Shown: piece after piece, positions 12,806 to 23,799 of the stretch | Numbering within the stretch: position 1 is the first letter of the stretch | Layout of the letters: each line of letters begins with the position of its first letter | Assembly (NCBI GenBank): GCA_913061145.1 | Contig: CAJXUQ010000012.1 | Span: 47,532-111,531 of the forward strand | DNA: 64,000 nt | DNA from: an uncultured Haliea sp. | Lineage (GTDB): Bacteria; Pseudomonadota; Gammaproteobacteria; Pseudomonadales; Halieaceae | Direction of reading: 5' to 3' | Notes under the pieces: model-generated | The model's database searches: none | The model's input: the letters and a program-made list of their open reading frames with translations, nothing else | Told to the model about the DNA's origin: nothing | Program-made: the position numbers and the translations under genes

Positions 12806-12905
12806 CCTCGCGCTGCTACACTGACGAGCCCAGGATACGCCCGCAAACCCGCGGATTATAGGCAGCTTTCCCTGCCCGGCCCAGCCCTATGCACAGCAAA
12901 GCCCG

Positions 12906-14054
12906 ATGGCACCGACACTGACTCCCCACCAGGAGAGCGCGCTGCGCCAGCGCATCGACACCTGGACCCGGGAGCTGGGGTTCAGTCAGTGGGCGGTGAG
13001 CGACATCGACCTCACTGCCCACGAGCCCTACCTGCAGAAGTGGCTGGATGCTGGCTATCACGGCAGCATGGAGTACATGGCGCGACACGGGCTGCGCCGC
13101 GCGCGGCCCGCGGAGCTGGTACCCGGCACCTGCCGAGTCATTACCGTGCGCATGGACTATCTCGCTGCAGACACCCGGCCGCTGCAGGTGCTTGCATCCA
13201 CGGAAAAGGCCTATATCTCACGCTACGCGCTGGGGCGGGACTACCACAAACTGGTGCGCAAGCGGCTCGCGCGGCTCGCGGAGCTCATAGAGGGCGCCGC
13301 GGCAGGGGGGCACTACCGCGCTTTCGTGGACAGTGCACCCGTGTTGGAGCGCGCGCTCGCAGAGCGCGCCGGCATGGGCTGGCTGGCGAAAAATACACTG
13401 TTGATCAACGAACGTGCAGGCTCCTGGTTCTTCCTCGGCGAAATCTACACCGACCTGCCCCTGAGCCCGGATCCGCCGCAGGCGAGCAAGCACTGCGGCA
13501 GCTGTACGGCCTGCCTCGACATCTGCCCGACCCGGGCATTTATCGCCCCATACACGCTGGATGCGCGCCGCTGTATCTCCTACCTGACCATCGAGCACCG
13601 CGGCAGCATCGACCCGGAGCTTCGCCCCCTCATGGGCAACCGGGTATTCGGCTGCGATGACTGCCAGCTGGTCTGCCCCTGGAACAAGTTCGCGCGGCAC
13701 AGCGAAGAGGCAGACTTCCAGCCGCGCCACGCGCTGCAGCACAGTGAACTGGTGGCACTGTTTCTCTGGGACGAGGCGACCTTCCTGGCACGGACGGAGG
13801 GCTCCGCGCTGCGCCGCATCGGACACGAACAGTGGCTGCGCAACCTGGCCGTGGGCCTGGGCAACGGCCCGGCGACGCCGCGCGCCATGGCGGCACTGGA
13901 ATCCCGCCTTGCACACCCTTCAGCGCTGGTACGTGAACATGTGCAGTGGGCGCTTGACATGCTCAGGGCGCGCGCAGGAAATGCTCCCGGTAGTAGCGCA
14001 GCTCGGCAACCGATTCACGAATATCGTCCAGCGCCTGGTGACTCCCCGCCTTGA
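12906..14054 (+). CDS. queG: epoxyqueuosine reductase
   Basis: [16 protein letters not shown] and [15 protein letters not shown] Fe-S motifs. Confidence 0.96.
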   Translation: MAPTLTPHQESALRQRIDTWTRELGFSQWAVSDIDLTAHEPYLQKWLDAGYHGSMEYMARHGLRRARPAELVPGTCRVITVRMDYLAADTRPLQVLASTEKAYISRYALGRDYHKLVRKRLARLAELIEGAAAGGHYRAFVDSAPVLERALAERAGMGWLAKNTLLINERAGSWFFLGEIYTDLPLSPDPPQASKHCGSCTACLDICPTRAFIAPYTLDARRCISYLTIEHRGSIDPELRPLMGNRVFGCDDCQLVCPWNKFARHSEEADFQPRHALQHSELVALFLWDEATFLARTEGSALRRIGHEQWLRNLAVGLGNGPATPRAMAALESRLAHPSALVREHVQWALDMLRARAGNAPGSSAARQPIHEYRPAPGDSPP

Positions 14055-14508
14055 CCACCCCTGCTTCCAGCTCGGGCCGCCACAGGCGCATGAGTATTTT
14101 CAGGGTACTGACATCCAGATTGCGGTAGTGGAAAAAGGCTTCCAGCTGCGGCATGTACCGGGCCAGGAAGCGGCGATCCTGGCAGATGGTATTGCCGCAC
14201 ATGGGGGAGCTGCCGGGGGCGACCCACTCAGCGAGGAAGGCTAGGGTCGCAGCCTCCGCCGCGGCGGCATCAATGCGACTGTTGCGGACACGCTCCACGA
14301 GGCCGGAACGCGTGTGGTGGGTCGTGTTCCACTCGTCCATTTGCGCCAGCACGGAATCGGGCTGATGCACGGCGATCACAGGCCCCTCGGCAAGGGTGTG
14401 CAATGCACTGTCGGTGACAATCGTCGCCATCTCGATGATCACATCACGCTCCGGGTCCAGGCCGGTCATTTCCAGATCCACCCAGATCAGGTTCCCCTGC
14501 TGCTGCAT
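13963..14508 (-). CDS. orn: oligoribonuclease
   Basis: [28 protein letters not shown]; start MQQQGN at 14508 preferred over the ORF-track start at 14670. 3' end overlaps queG. Confidence 0.94.
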   Translation of the reverse strand: MQQQGNLIWVDLEMTGLDPERDVIIEMATIVTDSALHTLAEGPVIAVHQPDSVLAQMDEWNTTHHTRSGLVERVRNSRIDAAAAEAATLAFLAEWVAPGSSPMCGNTICQDRRFLARYMPQLEAFFHYRNLDVSTLKILMRLWRPELEAGVVKAGSHQALDDIRESVAELRYYREHFLRAP

Positions 14509-14594
14509 ACCCTCACACCCTGTTGTATTCCGCGCGGCCGGGCAGTGTAACAAATTGCCTGTACAGCGCCACGTCGGGCACCAATAATGCTGCC

Positions 14595-15611
14595 ATGAGC
14601 AAACGCAAACTGAGTCGTCAGCAAAGCTTCCGCATCCGCAGGATCCAGGAGGAGCGCACGGCGCGTGCACAGCGACGGGAAGCGAGGGCGGACGAAGCGC
14701 TCGGGGCAGGCGAGCTGGGGCCGGAGCAGAGCGGACTGGTGATCGCTCACTACGGCACCCAGGTGGACATCGAGGATGACACCGGGCACAGCCAGCGCTG
14801 CCACCTGCGCGCCAATCTGGATGGCCTGGTCACCGGAGATCGGGTGACCTGGTGCCCCGGTGACAGCACCGGCGTTGTGGTGGCGCGCGAACCGCGTCAC
14901 AGTGAACTGCGCCGACCCGATCCCTACGGCAAGCTGAAAGCCATCGCTGCCAATATCGACCAGATACTGGTGGTGATCGCGCCGCTGCCGGAGCCTCATG
15001 CGAACCTGATCGACCGCTATCTGGTAGCTGCCGAAGTTGTCGGCATTGAACCGGTGCTGGTGCTCAACAAATGTGACCTGCTGGCGGAAGACGCTGATCT
15101 GCGGGCGCGCCTGGCCGAACTGCTCGCCATCTACCCCACGCTGGGGTACCGGGTGCTGGAAGTCAGCAGCCAGAGCGGCAGCCTGGCCCAGCTTCGGGAA
15201 GCCCTGCAGGAGCGTGTCAGCGTGTTTGTTGGGCAATCAGGGGTTGGCAAGTCGTCTCTGGTCAACGCACTGCTGCCCGGGGTGGCGCTGCGGGTCGGCG
15301 AACTGTCGGCGCTGCGCCAGAAAGGCACCCACACCACGACCACCGCACAGTTGTTTCACCTGCCGGGCGGAGGCAGCCTGATCGACTCACCGGGCATTCG
15401 CGAATTCGGCCTGTGGCACATGCAACGTGAGCAGGTTGAATACGGTTTCCGGGAATTTCGCCCCCTGCTCGGGCACTGCCGCTTTCGCGATTGCTGCCAC
15501 AAACATGAGCCCGGCTGCGCGATTCTGGAAGCGGCGGCCAGCGGCGCGATCAGCCCTGTCCGACTGAACAGCTACCGGCACATTGTGGAGAGCCTCGATC
15601 AGCCCGCTTGA
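14595..15611 (+). CDS. rsgA: ribosome small subunit-dependent GTPase A
   Basis: [35 protein letters not shown]-terminal [16 protein letters not shown] Zn motif. Confidence 0.96.
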   Translation: MSKRKLSRQQSFRIRRIQEERTARAQRREARADEALGAGELGPEQSGLVIAHYGTQVDIEDDTGHSQRCHLRANLDGLVTGDRVTWCPGDSTGVVVAREPRHSELRRPDPYGKLKAIAANIDQILVVIAPLPEPHANLIDRYLVAAEVVGIEPVLVLNKCDLLAEDADLRARLAELLAIYPTLGYRVLEVSSQSGSLAQLREALQERVSVFVGQSGVGKSSLVNALLPGVALRVGELSALRQKGTHTTTTAQLFHLPGGGSLIDSPGIREFGLWHMQREQVEYGFREFRPLLGHCRFRDCCHKHEPGCAILEAAASGAISPVRLNSYRHIVESLDQPA

Positions 15612-16471
15612 CCGGCTTCGCCCTGCGACAGGCTGCCCAGCGCCTGGCCAAGCCGGGTGACACCGCCCGCCTGCAGCGCAGGGTCCCACTCCACGGCGCC
15701 CTCCGGGAACAGGAGGATGACTGTTGAGCCCAGTTTGAAGCGCCCCATCTCCTCGCCTTGTGCAAGCCGCACCGGCGCCGGCAGGCTGCGGTAGTCGCGA
15801 TCGCGCACAGCGCGCGGTGGCGGCGCCACCTGGCCCTCCCACACGGTATCGATACCGGCCACGATCATGGCGCCCACCAGCACCAGCGCCATCGGCCCGG
15901 CGGGCGTATCGAAATAGCAGATCAGTCGTTCATTGCGGGCGAACAGTCGGTCAACGCCCTCAGCCGTCGTGCCGTTGACCGAAAACAGCTTCCCCGGCAC
16001 GTAGCGGGTCGCCACCAGCTCACCCTCAATGGGCATGTGTACGCGGTGATAATCGCGGGGGGACAGATAGATAGTGGCAAAGTGCCCGTTGCGAAACTGT
16101 GCCGCGCGCGCCTCGTCCCCGCCCAGCAGCGCCCAGGTGGAATACCGTCGGCCCTTGGCCTGCAGCAGGCTGTGTTCCTCTATGCGCCCGATCTGGCTCA
16201 CAGCGCCATCGGCCGGGCACACCAGGCCGGCACCCGCCAGAGGCCGCACCCCAGGACGCAGCGGGCGGGTAAAAAAAGCGTTGAAATTGGCGTAGGCCTC
16301 CGGATAGCGCTCCTCAGCCTCGTTCATGTCCACGCCAAACGCGCGAACAAACGCGGCGATCATCCCGTTTTTCAACCAACGCGGGTGACGCAGTTCGGCC
16401 AGCCAGCCTACCAGGCGGGAGAGCGCGTGCTGTGGAACCAGGTACTGCAGCAGAATGAAAACAGCGTTCAT
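15599..16471 (-). CDS. psd: phosphatidylserine decarboxylase
   Basis: LSPRDYHRVHMPIEGEL and FKLGSTVILLFPEG (GST processing site). Confidence 0.96.
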   Translation of the reverse strand: MNAVFILLQYLVPQHALSRLVGWLAELRHPRWLKNGMIAAFVRAFGVDMNEAEERYPEAYANFNAFFTRPLRPGVRPLAGAGLVCPADGAVSQIGRIEEHSLLQAKGRRYSTWALLGGDEARAAQFRNGHFATIYLSPRDYHRVHMPIEGELVATRYVPGKLFSVNGTTAEGVDRLFARNERLICYFDTPAGPMALVLVGAMIVAGIDTVWEGQVAPPPRAVRDRDYRSLPAPVRLAQGEEMGRFKLGSTVILLFPEGAVEWDPALQAGGVTRLGQALGSLSQGEAGQAG

Positions 16472-16556
16472 AGGCTATGAATTCCGGGATTGGGTACGGG
16501 GCGCCGCTTGCGCGCAGCGCCCTGTACCTTAGCAGAAAAGCGCCAGCGGAGCAGCG

Positions 16557-17993
16557 CTACAGCTGCTCCTCGGCGAACGCTGCCAGCCGGGAACGCACAA
16601 TGCCGTTTACGTGCATGATGCCCGCATGGGGGTATGCCTTGGTTTTCTCCACCAGGTAGGTCAGTCCGGAGGTTAACGGCGATATGTATTTGTTGTCGAT
16701 CTGCGCCAGGTTCCCCAGCACCACGATCTTGGAGTCTGCTCCCACCCGGCTGATTACCGACTTCAACTGAAACTGGCTGAGACCCTGGGCTTCGTCAATG
16801 ATGATGTAGGCGTTGTTGAAGGAGCGGCCACGCATGAAATTCAGCGATTTGAACTGGATGTTGGCGCGCTCTTTCACATAGGCGATGCTGCCGTGGCAGG
16901 ATTCGTCCGTACCGTGCAGGATCTCCAGATTGTCATCGAAGGCCGCCAGCCAGGGCGCCATCTTTTCCTCTTCGGTACCCGGCAGGAAACCGATATCCTC
17001 GGCGATGGGTGGCGTTGAGCGCGCTACGATCAGCTTGCTGAACCGCTTTTGCTCGAGGATCGCGTGCAGACCATAGGCCAGTGCCAGCAGCGTCTTGCCC
17101 GAGCCGGCCGGGCCAGTCATCACCGTCATGTCGACGTTGTCGTTCTCCAGTAACGACATCGCCATCGCCTGCTCGAGATTGCGCGGCGCCAATCCCCAGA
17201 AGCGCCGGTGCATCAACTTGTCGCGGCTGTCGCAGTGCAGATACACGTACTCACTGTCGATACGCTTGACGAACGCGATGAACGCCTGGTCGTCGTAGAG
17301 GAACATATTCGGGTAGACATCGGGCAGGGACCGGCGCGGAATACGGTGCAGCGTGCAATCGCCTTCGCGCAGGGTATCCACCTCGGAGATATCCGACCAG
17401 AAATCACCCTGGATGTGTTCATAGCCGCGCGCCAGCAGGTCGATATCATCCAGCACCCGGTCGCGGCGATAGTCCTCCACATGTACAAGGCCGGACCCCT
17501 TGGCCTTGATGCGCATGTTGATGTCCTTGGTGACCAGGCAAACGAAAGCCGCCGGGTTTTCCGCCTGCAGCCGCAAGGCCACATTGATAATGCGGTTATC
17601 GTTGGCCTGATCCTGGGTCACATCCAGGTAAGGCACATCACTGGCATCGCTGAGCAGTTGGTCGGGGTAGATGGCCAATGTACCCGGCACACCGTCCATG
17701 TTGCTGCCGGGGATCGGCACCCCTGCCTGGATGGCCTGCGGTGACGCGGTATCGACGACCTTGTCGATCATCTGGATCGCGATACGCGCCTCGCGGCTCA
17801 CCGTTTTCTCATGGCGGTCCTTGATGTGATCAAGCTCCTCCAGCACCGTCATGGGAATGACCACGTGGTGCTCATTGAAGGCGGTTACCGCCGTGGGATC
17901 GTGCAGCAGGACGTTGGTGTCCAACACGTAGGTTTTCTTGACGACGGCCTTGAGTGGGGTTTTTTCGACGCGCAGGGGTGAGCCTGAGTCCAT
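16557..17993 (-). CDS. PhoH family protein with N-terminal PIN domain
   Basis: N-terminal PIN (KTYVLDTNVLLHDPTA), C-terminal PhoH Walker A TGPAGSGKTLLALAYG. Confidence 0.93.
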   Translation of the reverse strand: MDSGSPLRVEKTPLKAVVKKTYVLDTNVLLHDPTAVTAFNEHHVVIPMTVLEELDHIKDRHEKTVSREARIAIQMIDKVVDTASPQAIQAGVPIPGSNMDGVPGTLAIYPDQLLSDASDVPYLDVTQDQANDNRIINVALRLQAENPAAFVCLVTKDINMRIKAKGSGLVHVEDYRRDRVLDDIDLLARGYEHIQGDFWSDISEVDTLREGDCTLHRIPRRSLPDVYPNMFLYDDQAFIAFVKRIDSEYVYLHCDSRDKLMHRRFWGLAPRNLEQAMAMSLLENDNVDMTVMTGPAGSGKTLLALAYGLHAILEQKRFSKLIVARSTPPIAEDIGFLPGTEEEKMAPWLAAFDDNLEILHGTDESCHGSIAYVKERANIQFKSLNFMRGRSFNNAYIIIDEAQGLSQFQLKSVISRVGADSKIVVLGNLAQIDNKYISPLTSGLTYLVEKTKAYPHAGIMHVNGIVRSRLAAFAEEQL

Positions 17994-18258
17994 AGTGACA
18001 TCCTCATGGGTGGGCGTTCAGAACTGGGGGGCAAGTGGTGTGCGGAGCGTACTGCCGGCTTCCGGAGCCGGGGTGGGGATGAGCGAAAACAACCGGGTTG
18101 TCTCAAATGCGCTTCCTGGTAACAGCGAAACCAAAGCGTGCCTTGATTACAAACCCTGCGCCCCACAATGTCAACGCCCGGGGAATCCTGACAGCACCGC
18201 CGTTTTCGGCTAGGATAGCCAGCTTGTTCAGCCACCAGCCAAAGACTCGATTGCCGCG

Positions 18259-20250
18259 ATGCTCAACCCGGACTCTCTCGCCCAGCTCAAGGGCCTCAAA
18301 TCCCAGATGGAGGCCGAGAAAGAGCGCGCCGACGCGGTGATCAAGGGCACCCAGTCCCGCTACGGCTTTGCCGTGCTCGCTGACGGCCGGGAGATCTTTG
18401 TGCCACCGGACGAGATGCTGAAAGCGTTCCCGGACGACCGCGTTCGCGTCTGCGTGCGCCCTTCGGGCGACAACAAGCTGATTGCCGATATCGAAAAGCT
18501 GATCGACAGTCCGCTGGGCGACTTCAGCGGCCGCTGTGTGCGCAAGGGCAAGGCGCTGTTCGTGCAGCCGGACCTGCCCCAGCTGAAACGCTGGCTGTTC
18601 ATACCGCCACACGCCCGCAACGGTGTGCGTGAGGGCGACTATCTGCGCTGCGCGATACTCCGCCACCCCATCCGTGACGGCAAGCCACAGGCCAAGGTGT
18701 TGCAGGTGCTGGGTAACGACAACACACCCGGCATCGAGAACCTCTACAGTATTGCGAAGTACCGGCTTGCCGCCGGCTGGAGTCCACCGGCCCTGCGCGA
18801 CATGGAAAAGCGGCTCGCTGAAGCTCGGCCACTGGACGATGAGCGGCGCAGGGACCTCACGGACCTGGAATTCGTCTCGATTGATGCCGCCAAGACGCAG
18901 GATATCGACGACGCGTTGTACGCCGACATCAGCAGCGACGGCTGGACGCTGTATGTAGCGATCGCCGACCCCAGTGCCTGGGTGCCCGCCGACTCCAGCC
19001 TGCGTCAGGACATTGCGGCACGCGGCACCACTGTGTATTTCCACGGCGATGTACTGCCCATGCTGCCCGAGCAGATGGCCCAGGACACCTGCGCGCTGTC
19101 CGAGGGGAATGATCGCGCGGCCCTGGTCTGCAAGATTTCCGTCAGTGACAGCGGCCGCGTCGGTGCCTTCGAGTTCATTGAAGCCACTGTACGCTCACGG
19201 GCCAAACTGTCCTACTTCGCCGTGGATCGCTACCTCAACGGTCACGGCGACGACCTCATGAGCCACGCCACACCGCTGGAGGCGCTCTATCAGGTGTACC
19301 GCGCGCTGCGTGCCCAGCGCGAGGCCGAAGAGCTGGTAATGGAAGATCGCCGCGAGTATCGCTGGATCCTCAACGACCAGAAGCAGATTGAGACGATTGA
19401 GCCCCACGAGAAGCTGCTGTCGCAGAAGCTGGTTGAAGAGTGCATGATCGCCGCCAACCGCTGTGCCGCGCGCTTTCTTGCCGAACATGATGGCAGTGGC
19501 CCGTTTGTCACCCACCCGGGCTTTCGCAGCGACCGCCTCGAGGAATGCCGTAAATTCCTTGCCCTGCACGCACCGGAGGTCGCCGATATCGACCCGACCT
19601 CGCGCGAGGGATACCGCGACATCATGCGGCGCCTCGCCGCCAGCGAGAACCAGCTACCACTGCGGGCCATGATCAACCGCCTGTTGACCCGTGCGGAGCT
19701 ATCAACCCGCGCCGGGCTGCACATGGGCATGGCCCTGGAGTGTTACACCAACTGCACCTCGCCTCTGCGCAAGTACGTTGATTACCTCGTGCACCTGCAG
19801 ATCAAGGCTGTGTTGCGCGGTGAGCCGGCACAGCTGGTCAGTGCTGCGGAATTAACCGCGCTGAAGGAGCGCCTGGGTAACGTGCGCGCCGCGACGCAGG
19901 AGGCCGAACGGTGGCTGGCCAGCAGATACCTGGCACGGATCGCCGGTGAAAGGACCGACGGCTTCAGTGGACGCATTGTGCACATCAACAGCTCCGGCAT
20001 GAGCGTGCGCCTGCTGGACTGCGGCCTGGAGGGGTTTGTCGACCTGCGCAAGGATCCCGAGAAATTCAGCTACGACAAGTGGACAGCGAGCCTGACCAGC
20101 ACCACACGGCGCTTTCACCTCGAGCAGACGATTGACGTGGATTACCTGGGCTGCGACAGCGAGAATGGCTACCAGACACTGTTTGCAGTGCGGCCGGGCA
20201 GTGGCCTGAAGCCGCCGAAGGAGCCAGCGACCAGTTCCCCTGCCAACTAG
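18259..20250 (+). CDS. VacB/RNase II family 3'-5' exoribonuclease
   Basis: RNB core SIDAAKTQDIDDALYADI; TNCTSPLRKYVDYLVHLQI; C-terminal S1-like region. Confidence 0.9.
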   Translation: MLNPDSLAQLKGLKSQMEAEKERADAVIKGTQSRYGFAVLADGREIFVPPDEMLKAFPDDRVRVCVRPSGDNKLIADIEKLIDSPLGDFSGRCVRKGKALFVQPDLPQLKRWLFIPPHARNGVREGDYLRCAILRHPIRDGKPQAKVLQVLGNDNTPGIENLYSIAKYRLAAGWSPPALRDMEKRLAEARPLDDERRRDLTDLEFVSIDAAKTQDIDDALYADISSDGWTLYVAIADPSAWVPADSSLRQDIAARGTTVYFHGDVLPMLPEQMAQDTCALSEGNDRAALVCKISVSDSGRVGAFEFIEATVRSRAKLSYFAVDRYLNGHGDDLMSHATPLEALYQVYRALRAQREAEELVMEDRREYRWILNDQKQIETIEPHEKLLSQKLVEECMIAANRCAARFLAEHDGSGPFVTHPGFRSDRLEECRKFLALHAPEVADIDPTSREGYRDIMRRLAASENQLPLRAMINRLLTRAELSTRAGLHMGMALECYTNCTSPLRKYVDYLVHLQIKAVLRGEPAQLVSAAELTALKERLGNVRAATQEAERWLASRYLARIAGERTDGFSGRIVHINSSGMSVRLLDCGLEGFVDLRKDPEKFSYDKWTASLTSTTRRFHLEQTIDVDYLGCDSENGYQTLFAVRPGSGLKPPKEPATSSPAN

Positions 20251-20258
20251 TCGCGTCC

Positions 20259-20313
20259 CTGGCCAGGCACCTCTGGCCGGGCGCCCCTGGCCGGGCGCCC
20301 CTGGCCGGGCGCC
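20259..20313. repeat. 14-bp tandem repeat, about 4 copies (CTGGCCGGGCGCCC)
   Basis: Copies at 20259-20272 (degenerate), 20273-20286, 20287-20300, 20301-20313, between converging gene ends. Confidence 0.9.
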
Positions 20314-21710
20314 TAAAAACTTGCGTTGCCCGGGGTGCGCGGGAAGGGGATCGCATCGCGCACGTTATCCATCCCCGTCACATAGTTGAGCAGGCGCTCA
20401 AAGCCCAGGCCAAAACCCGCATGCGGCACACTGCCGTAACGGCGCAGGTCGCGATACCACCACAGCTCTTCCCGCACCTGGGCATCCATGCGCGCGTCGA
20501 GCACGTCGAGCCGCTCTTCGCGCTGGCTGCCACCGATGATCTCACCGATGCCGGGGGCCAGCACGTCCATGGCCGCTACCGTCTCGCCGTCATCGTTCAG
20601 GCGCATATAGAAGGCTTTGATGGCCTTCGGGTAATTCATCACTACCACTGGCCGCCCGACGTGGGTCTCTGCCAGGTAGCGCTCATGTTCTGACGCGAGA
20701 TCCGTCCCCCAGGTCACCGGAAACTCGAAGGTCTTGCCGCATTTCTGCAGGATCTTTACGGCCTCGGTGTAATCGATACGCTCGAAGGGACTGTCTATCA
20801 CCGTACGCAGCCGCTCCATGACCGTGTTGTCGATACGCTGCTGGAAGAAGGCCATATCGTCTTCGCAGTCGTTCAGCACGCGGCTGAATACATGCTTGAG
20901 CAGCGATTCCGCCAGATCCGCGTTGTCCTGCAGATCGGCAAAGGCCACTTCCGGCTCCACCATCCAGAACTCCGCCAGATGTCGGCTGGTATTGGAGTTT
21001 TCCGCGCGGAAGGTGGGGCCGAAGGTGTAGACCTTGCTCATCGCGAGACAGTACGACTCCACTTCCAGCTGCCCGGAAACCGTCAGAAACGCATCGCCGG
21101 CGAAGAAGTCCTCACGATGATCCACCGAGCCGTCCGGGTTGCGCGGCAAATTGGCGAAATCCAGCGTACTCACCCGAAACAGCTCACCTGCACCTTCACA
21201 GTCACTGCCGGTGATGATGGGCGTATTGATCCAGTAGAAACCCTGGTTGTGGAAGTAACTGTGTATCGCGTTTGCCAGCGTGTGACGTACACGGGTAATC
21301 GCACCGAAGGTGTTGGTGCGAGGACGCAGATGCGCCTGGGTGCGCAAATACTCGAATGTATGGCGTTTCTTGGCAATCGGGTAGGTTTCGGCGTCATCCA
21401 CCCAGCCGAGCACCTGCACCGCGCTGGCCTGGATCTCCACCGCCTGCCCCTGCCCCTGCGAGGGCACCAGCTCGCCACGGACCGCGACTGCACAACCGGT
21501 GGAGAGTTTGATGATCTCACGCTCGTAATTGTCCAGACTCGCGGGCACTACGGCCTGCACCGGGTGGAAGCTGGTGCCATCGTGAATGGACAGGAACGAA
21601 ATACCGGCCTTGGAATCGCGTTTGCTGCGCAGCCAGCCCTTGACGGTCACCTCACTGCCGACAGGCAGCTCACCATTGAGGACAGCAACAACCGGACTGT
21701 GGTCAGACAT
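20313..21710 (-). CDS. asnS: asparaginyl-tRNA synthetase
   Basis: [24 protein letters not shown]; class II motifs, C-terminus [34 protein letters not shown]. Confidence 0.97.
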   Translation of the reverse strand: MSDHSPVVAVLNGELPVGSEVTVKGWLRSKRDSKAGISFLSIHDGTSFHPVQAVVPASLDNYEREIIKLSTGCAVAVRGELVPSQGQGQAVEIQASAVQVLGWVDDAETYPIAKKRHTFEYLRTQAHLRPRTNTFGAITRVRHTLANAIHSYFHNQGFYWINTPIITGSDCEGAGELFRVSTLDFANLPRNPDGSVDHREDFFAGDAFLTVSGQLEVESYCLAMSKVYTFGPTFRAENSNTSRHLAEFWMVEPEVAFADLQDNADLAESLLKHVFSRVLNDCEDDMAFFQQRIDNTVMERLRTVIDSPFERIDYTEAVKILQKCGKTFEFPVTWGTDLASEHERYLAETHVGRPVVVMNYPKAIKAFYMRLNDDGETVAAMDVLAPGIGEIIGGSQREERLDVLDARMDAQVREELWWYRDLRRYGSVPHAGFGLGFERLLNYVTGMDNVRDAIPFPRTPGNASF

Positions 21711-21788
21711 GAAGGGGCTCCGTGTGAGCTAGGGTGGAAAGCCGCGCAGCATACCCAATGCCCGGCGCGGCCGCCACAGCAGCACCGT

Positions 21789-22346
21789 TCAGCGCGCGAT
21801 GCGGTTGATGGTGCTGCCGTTCAGGTCGGCACCCTCAATGATGCCCTTGTCGGAAAAACTCAGAGCCAGCACGGGGTGCTCCGCCCGCGCCAGACGCACG
21901 TTACCGCCGGCAGTCTGCACCAGGTCGACCTCGCCGTGCAGGCCCACCTGCCAGCCCACCGTATTGCGGAATGACACCAGTGCATCGGTGGTCATGAACA
22001 GAATGACCTTGGCCGCACGCGTGGCGCCCGGTGGCAACTCGGCAGGGCCGGCTGAGGAGGCGTAATAGGCGACGGGATCGCCATCGACCAGTAACGCACC
22101 CTCGCCATACTGCCCGCCCACGCCGAAGCCCATGTTGACGATGTCAGGAAAAACCAGCACACCCCTGGCCTTGCTCAGCAGCGAGTTGACCCCCGGCGAG
22201 TAGCGCCGCAGCTCATCCAGCGCCCTGTCGGATTTGGCCTCGATATCCTCGCGGCTATCCGCGCTGGCGGCCCCCGCGACGAGGCCGAAGCACAGCGTCA
22301 CCATGACCGCCGCAAAGAGCCTCTCCCATCGCTTCAACTGCATCAT
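21789..22346 (-). CDS. YSC84-like lipid-binding exported protein
   Basis: Signal-peptide-like N-terminus; LLSKARGVLVFPDIVNMGFGVGGQYGEGALLVDG; ATG overlaps upstream stop (TGATG). Confidence 0.8.
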   Translation of the reverse strand: MMQLKRWERLFAAVMVTLCFGLVAGAASADSREDIEAKSDRALDELRRYSPGVNSLLSKARGVLVFPDIVNMGFGVGGQYGEGALLVDGDPVAYYASSAGPAELPPGATRAAKVILFMTTDALVSFRNTVGWQVGLHGEVDLVQTAGGNVRLARAEHPVLALSFSDKGIIEGADLNGSTINRIAR

Positions 22347-23299
22347 CACGCAAACTCCTGCTCCACCCACTGTTGTGACAACTGCCAGAGACGCTCGGCA
22401 GCCTCCCGGTCTGTCGCCCAGGGTTGCACCCCGGCCATGCTGTCCTCACCACCCGCCTGCGCGATCTGGCAGTCTTCCAGATAGAGGCCGCCTTTTCCTT
22501 CCAGTTCCGGCGCGGTGGCCGCCCAGACCGACGTCGCCGCGCCCTGCGGCACCGACTTGAAGGCCATTTTGCCACCGGGGAAGGAGGCGGCGATCTGTGC
22601 CATGTCATCCGGATTCAGGTGCCGGCCAAGCTCCGTGCTGATCGCTCCGGGGTGTACGGCGAACGCGCGCACGTGGCTGTCTGCAAGCCGCGCGTCCAGC
22701 GCTACGGAAAACAGCACGTTGGCGGTCTTCGACTGCCCATAGGACTGCCATTTGTCGTAGGGGCGGCGCTCATAATTCGGGTCATCGAAATCCATCGCCG
22801 AAAAACGATGGCCCGCGGAACTCAAGTTGACCACCCGCGCCGCATGCTGCGCCGTCCCGGCGGCTTTGAGCGCCGGCAACAGCAGGCCCGTAAGCAGGAA
22901 ATGACCAACATGGTTAGTGCCCAGCTGCATCTCGAATCCCTGGGCGGTGTGGCCGAAGGGGCAGGCCATGACCCCGGCGTTATTGACCAGAATATCGATC
23001 TTCGGGAAGCTTTTCAGCAAGCCCTCCGCGGCCACCCGGACCTGGTCCAGATCCGCAAGGTCGAGCAGTGCCGACTCCAGCCGCCCCGGCAGATTCTCTC
23101 CGCGCAGGGTTGCCAGTGCCGCATCGAGCCTGCCCCGGTCGCGAGCCAACAGGCACACCGTGGCACCTGCTCCGGCCAGCGCGCGCGCCGTTTCCACGCC
23201 CAGCCCGGCGGAGGCGCCCGTCACCAGGGCCACCTTGCCAGTCAGGTCCTGCCCGGCTATCACGTCCTCTGTTGTGGATTCAAATCCGAATGTGCGCAT
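22346..23299 (-). CDS. short-chain dehydrogenase/reductase
   Basis: VALVTGASAGLGVETARALAGAGATV; NNAGV; YGQSKTAN (YxxxK). Confidence 0.93.
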   Translation of the reverse strand: MRTFGFESTTEDVIAGQDLTGKVALVTGASAGLGVETARALAGAGATVCLLARDRGRLDAALATLRGENLPGRLESALLDLADLDQVRVAAEGLLKSFPKIDILVNNAGVMACPFGHTAQGFEMQLGTNHVGHFLLTGLLLPALKAAGTAQHAARVVNLSSAGHRFSAMDFDDPNYERRPYDKWQSYGQSKTANVLFSVALDARLADSHVRAFAVHPGAISTELGRHLNPDDMAQIAASFPGGKMAFKSVPQGAATSVWAATAPELEGKGGLYLEDCQIAQAGGEDSMAGVQPWATDREAAERLWQLSQQWVEQEFA

Positions 23300-23397
23300 C
23301 TACTGTTTCCCTTGGCTGTTCTGTTATGGTGGCCTATTGTGCCGGGCTATCCTGCGCCCGGTAAGCCCGAACCGTCAATATTTGCGCGGAAAACCCC

Positions 23398-23799
23398 ATG
23401 AAAAAACCTCATGACAACCCCTTTGAGCACTGCGCCTACCTGAGCCTTGCCACGCGCAAGCGCAGTGGCGACTTCGTGCCGACCCCAGTGTGGTTTGCCC
23501 CGGACCGTGACGTGTACTACCTGTTTTCCGCGGGCGATGCCGGCAAGGTCAAGCGCCTGCGCAATTTCAGCGCCGCGCGCATCGCGCCCTGCACAGTAAC
23601 CGGGCGCCTCACCGGCGACTGGCACGACGCGAGCGCCTTTCTCGTTGACTCGCCAGCGGAAATCGACCGCGCGCTGGCCGCCCTGCGGCGCAAATATGGC
23701 TGGCAGATGCGCGGCCTGGACGCGCTGTCGCGCCTCGGCGGCAAGTTGCACAAGCGGGCCTATATCCGCGTTGAGCCTGTCGCTTCCACTGCAACCTGA
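23398..23799 (+). CDS. pyridoxamine 5'-phosphate oxidase-like / F420-type split-barrel protein
   Basis: YLSLATRKRSGDFVPTPVWFAPDRDVYYLFSAGDAGKVKRLRNFSAARIAPC. Confidence 0.82.
   Translation: MKKPHDNPFEHCAYLSLATRKRSGDFVPTPVWFAPDRDVYYLFSAGDAGKVKRLRNFSAARIAPCTVTGRLTGDWHDASAFLVDSPAEIDRALAALRRKYGWQMRGLDALSRLGGKLHKRAYIRVEPVASTAT

Noticed and set aside
18089-18101. ACAACC-G-GGTTGT palindrome between PhoH-like and exonuclease genes
   Set aside because: Short single palindrome without a second copy or known match; too weak to call an operator.
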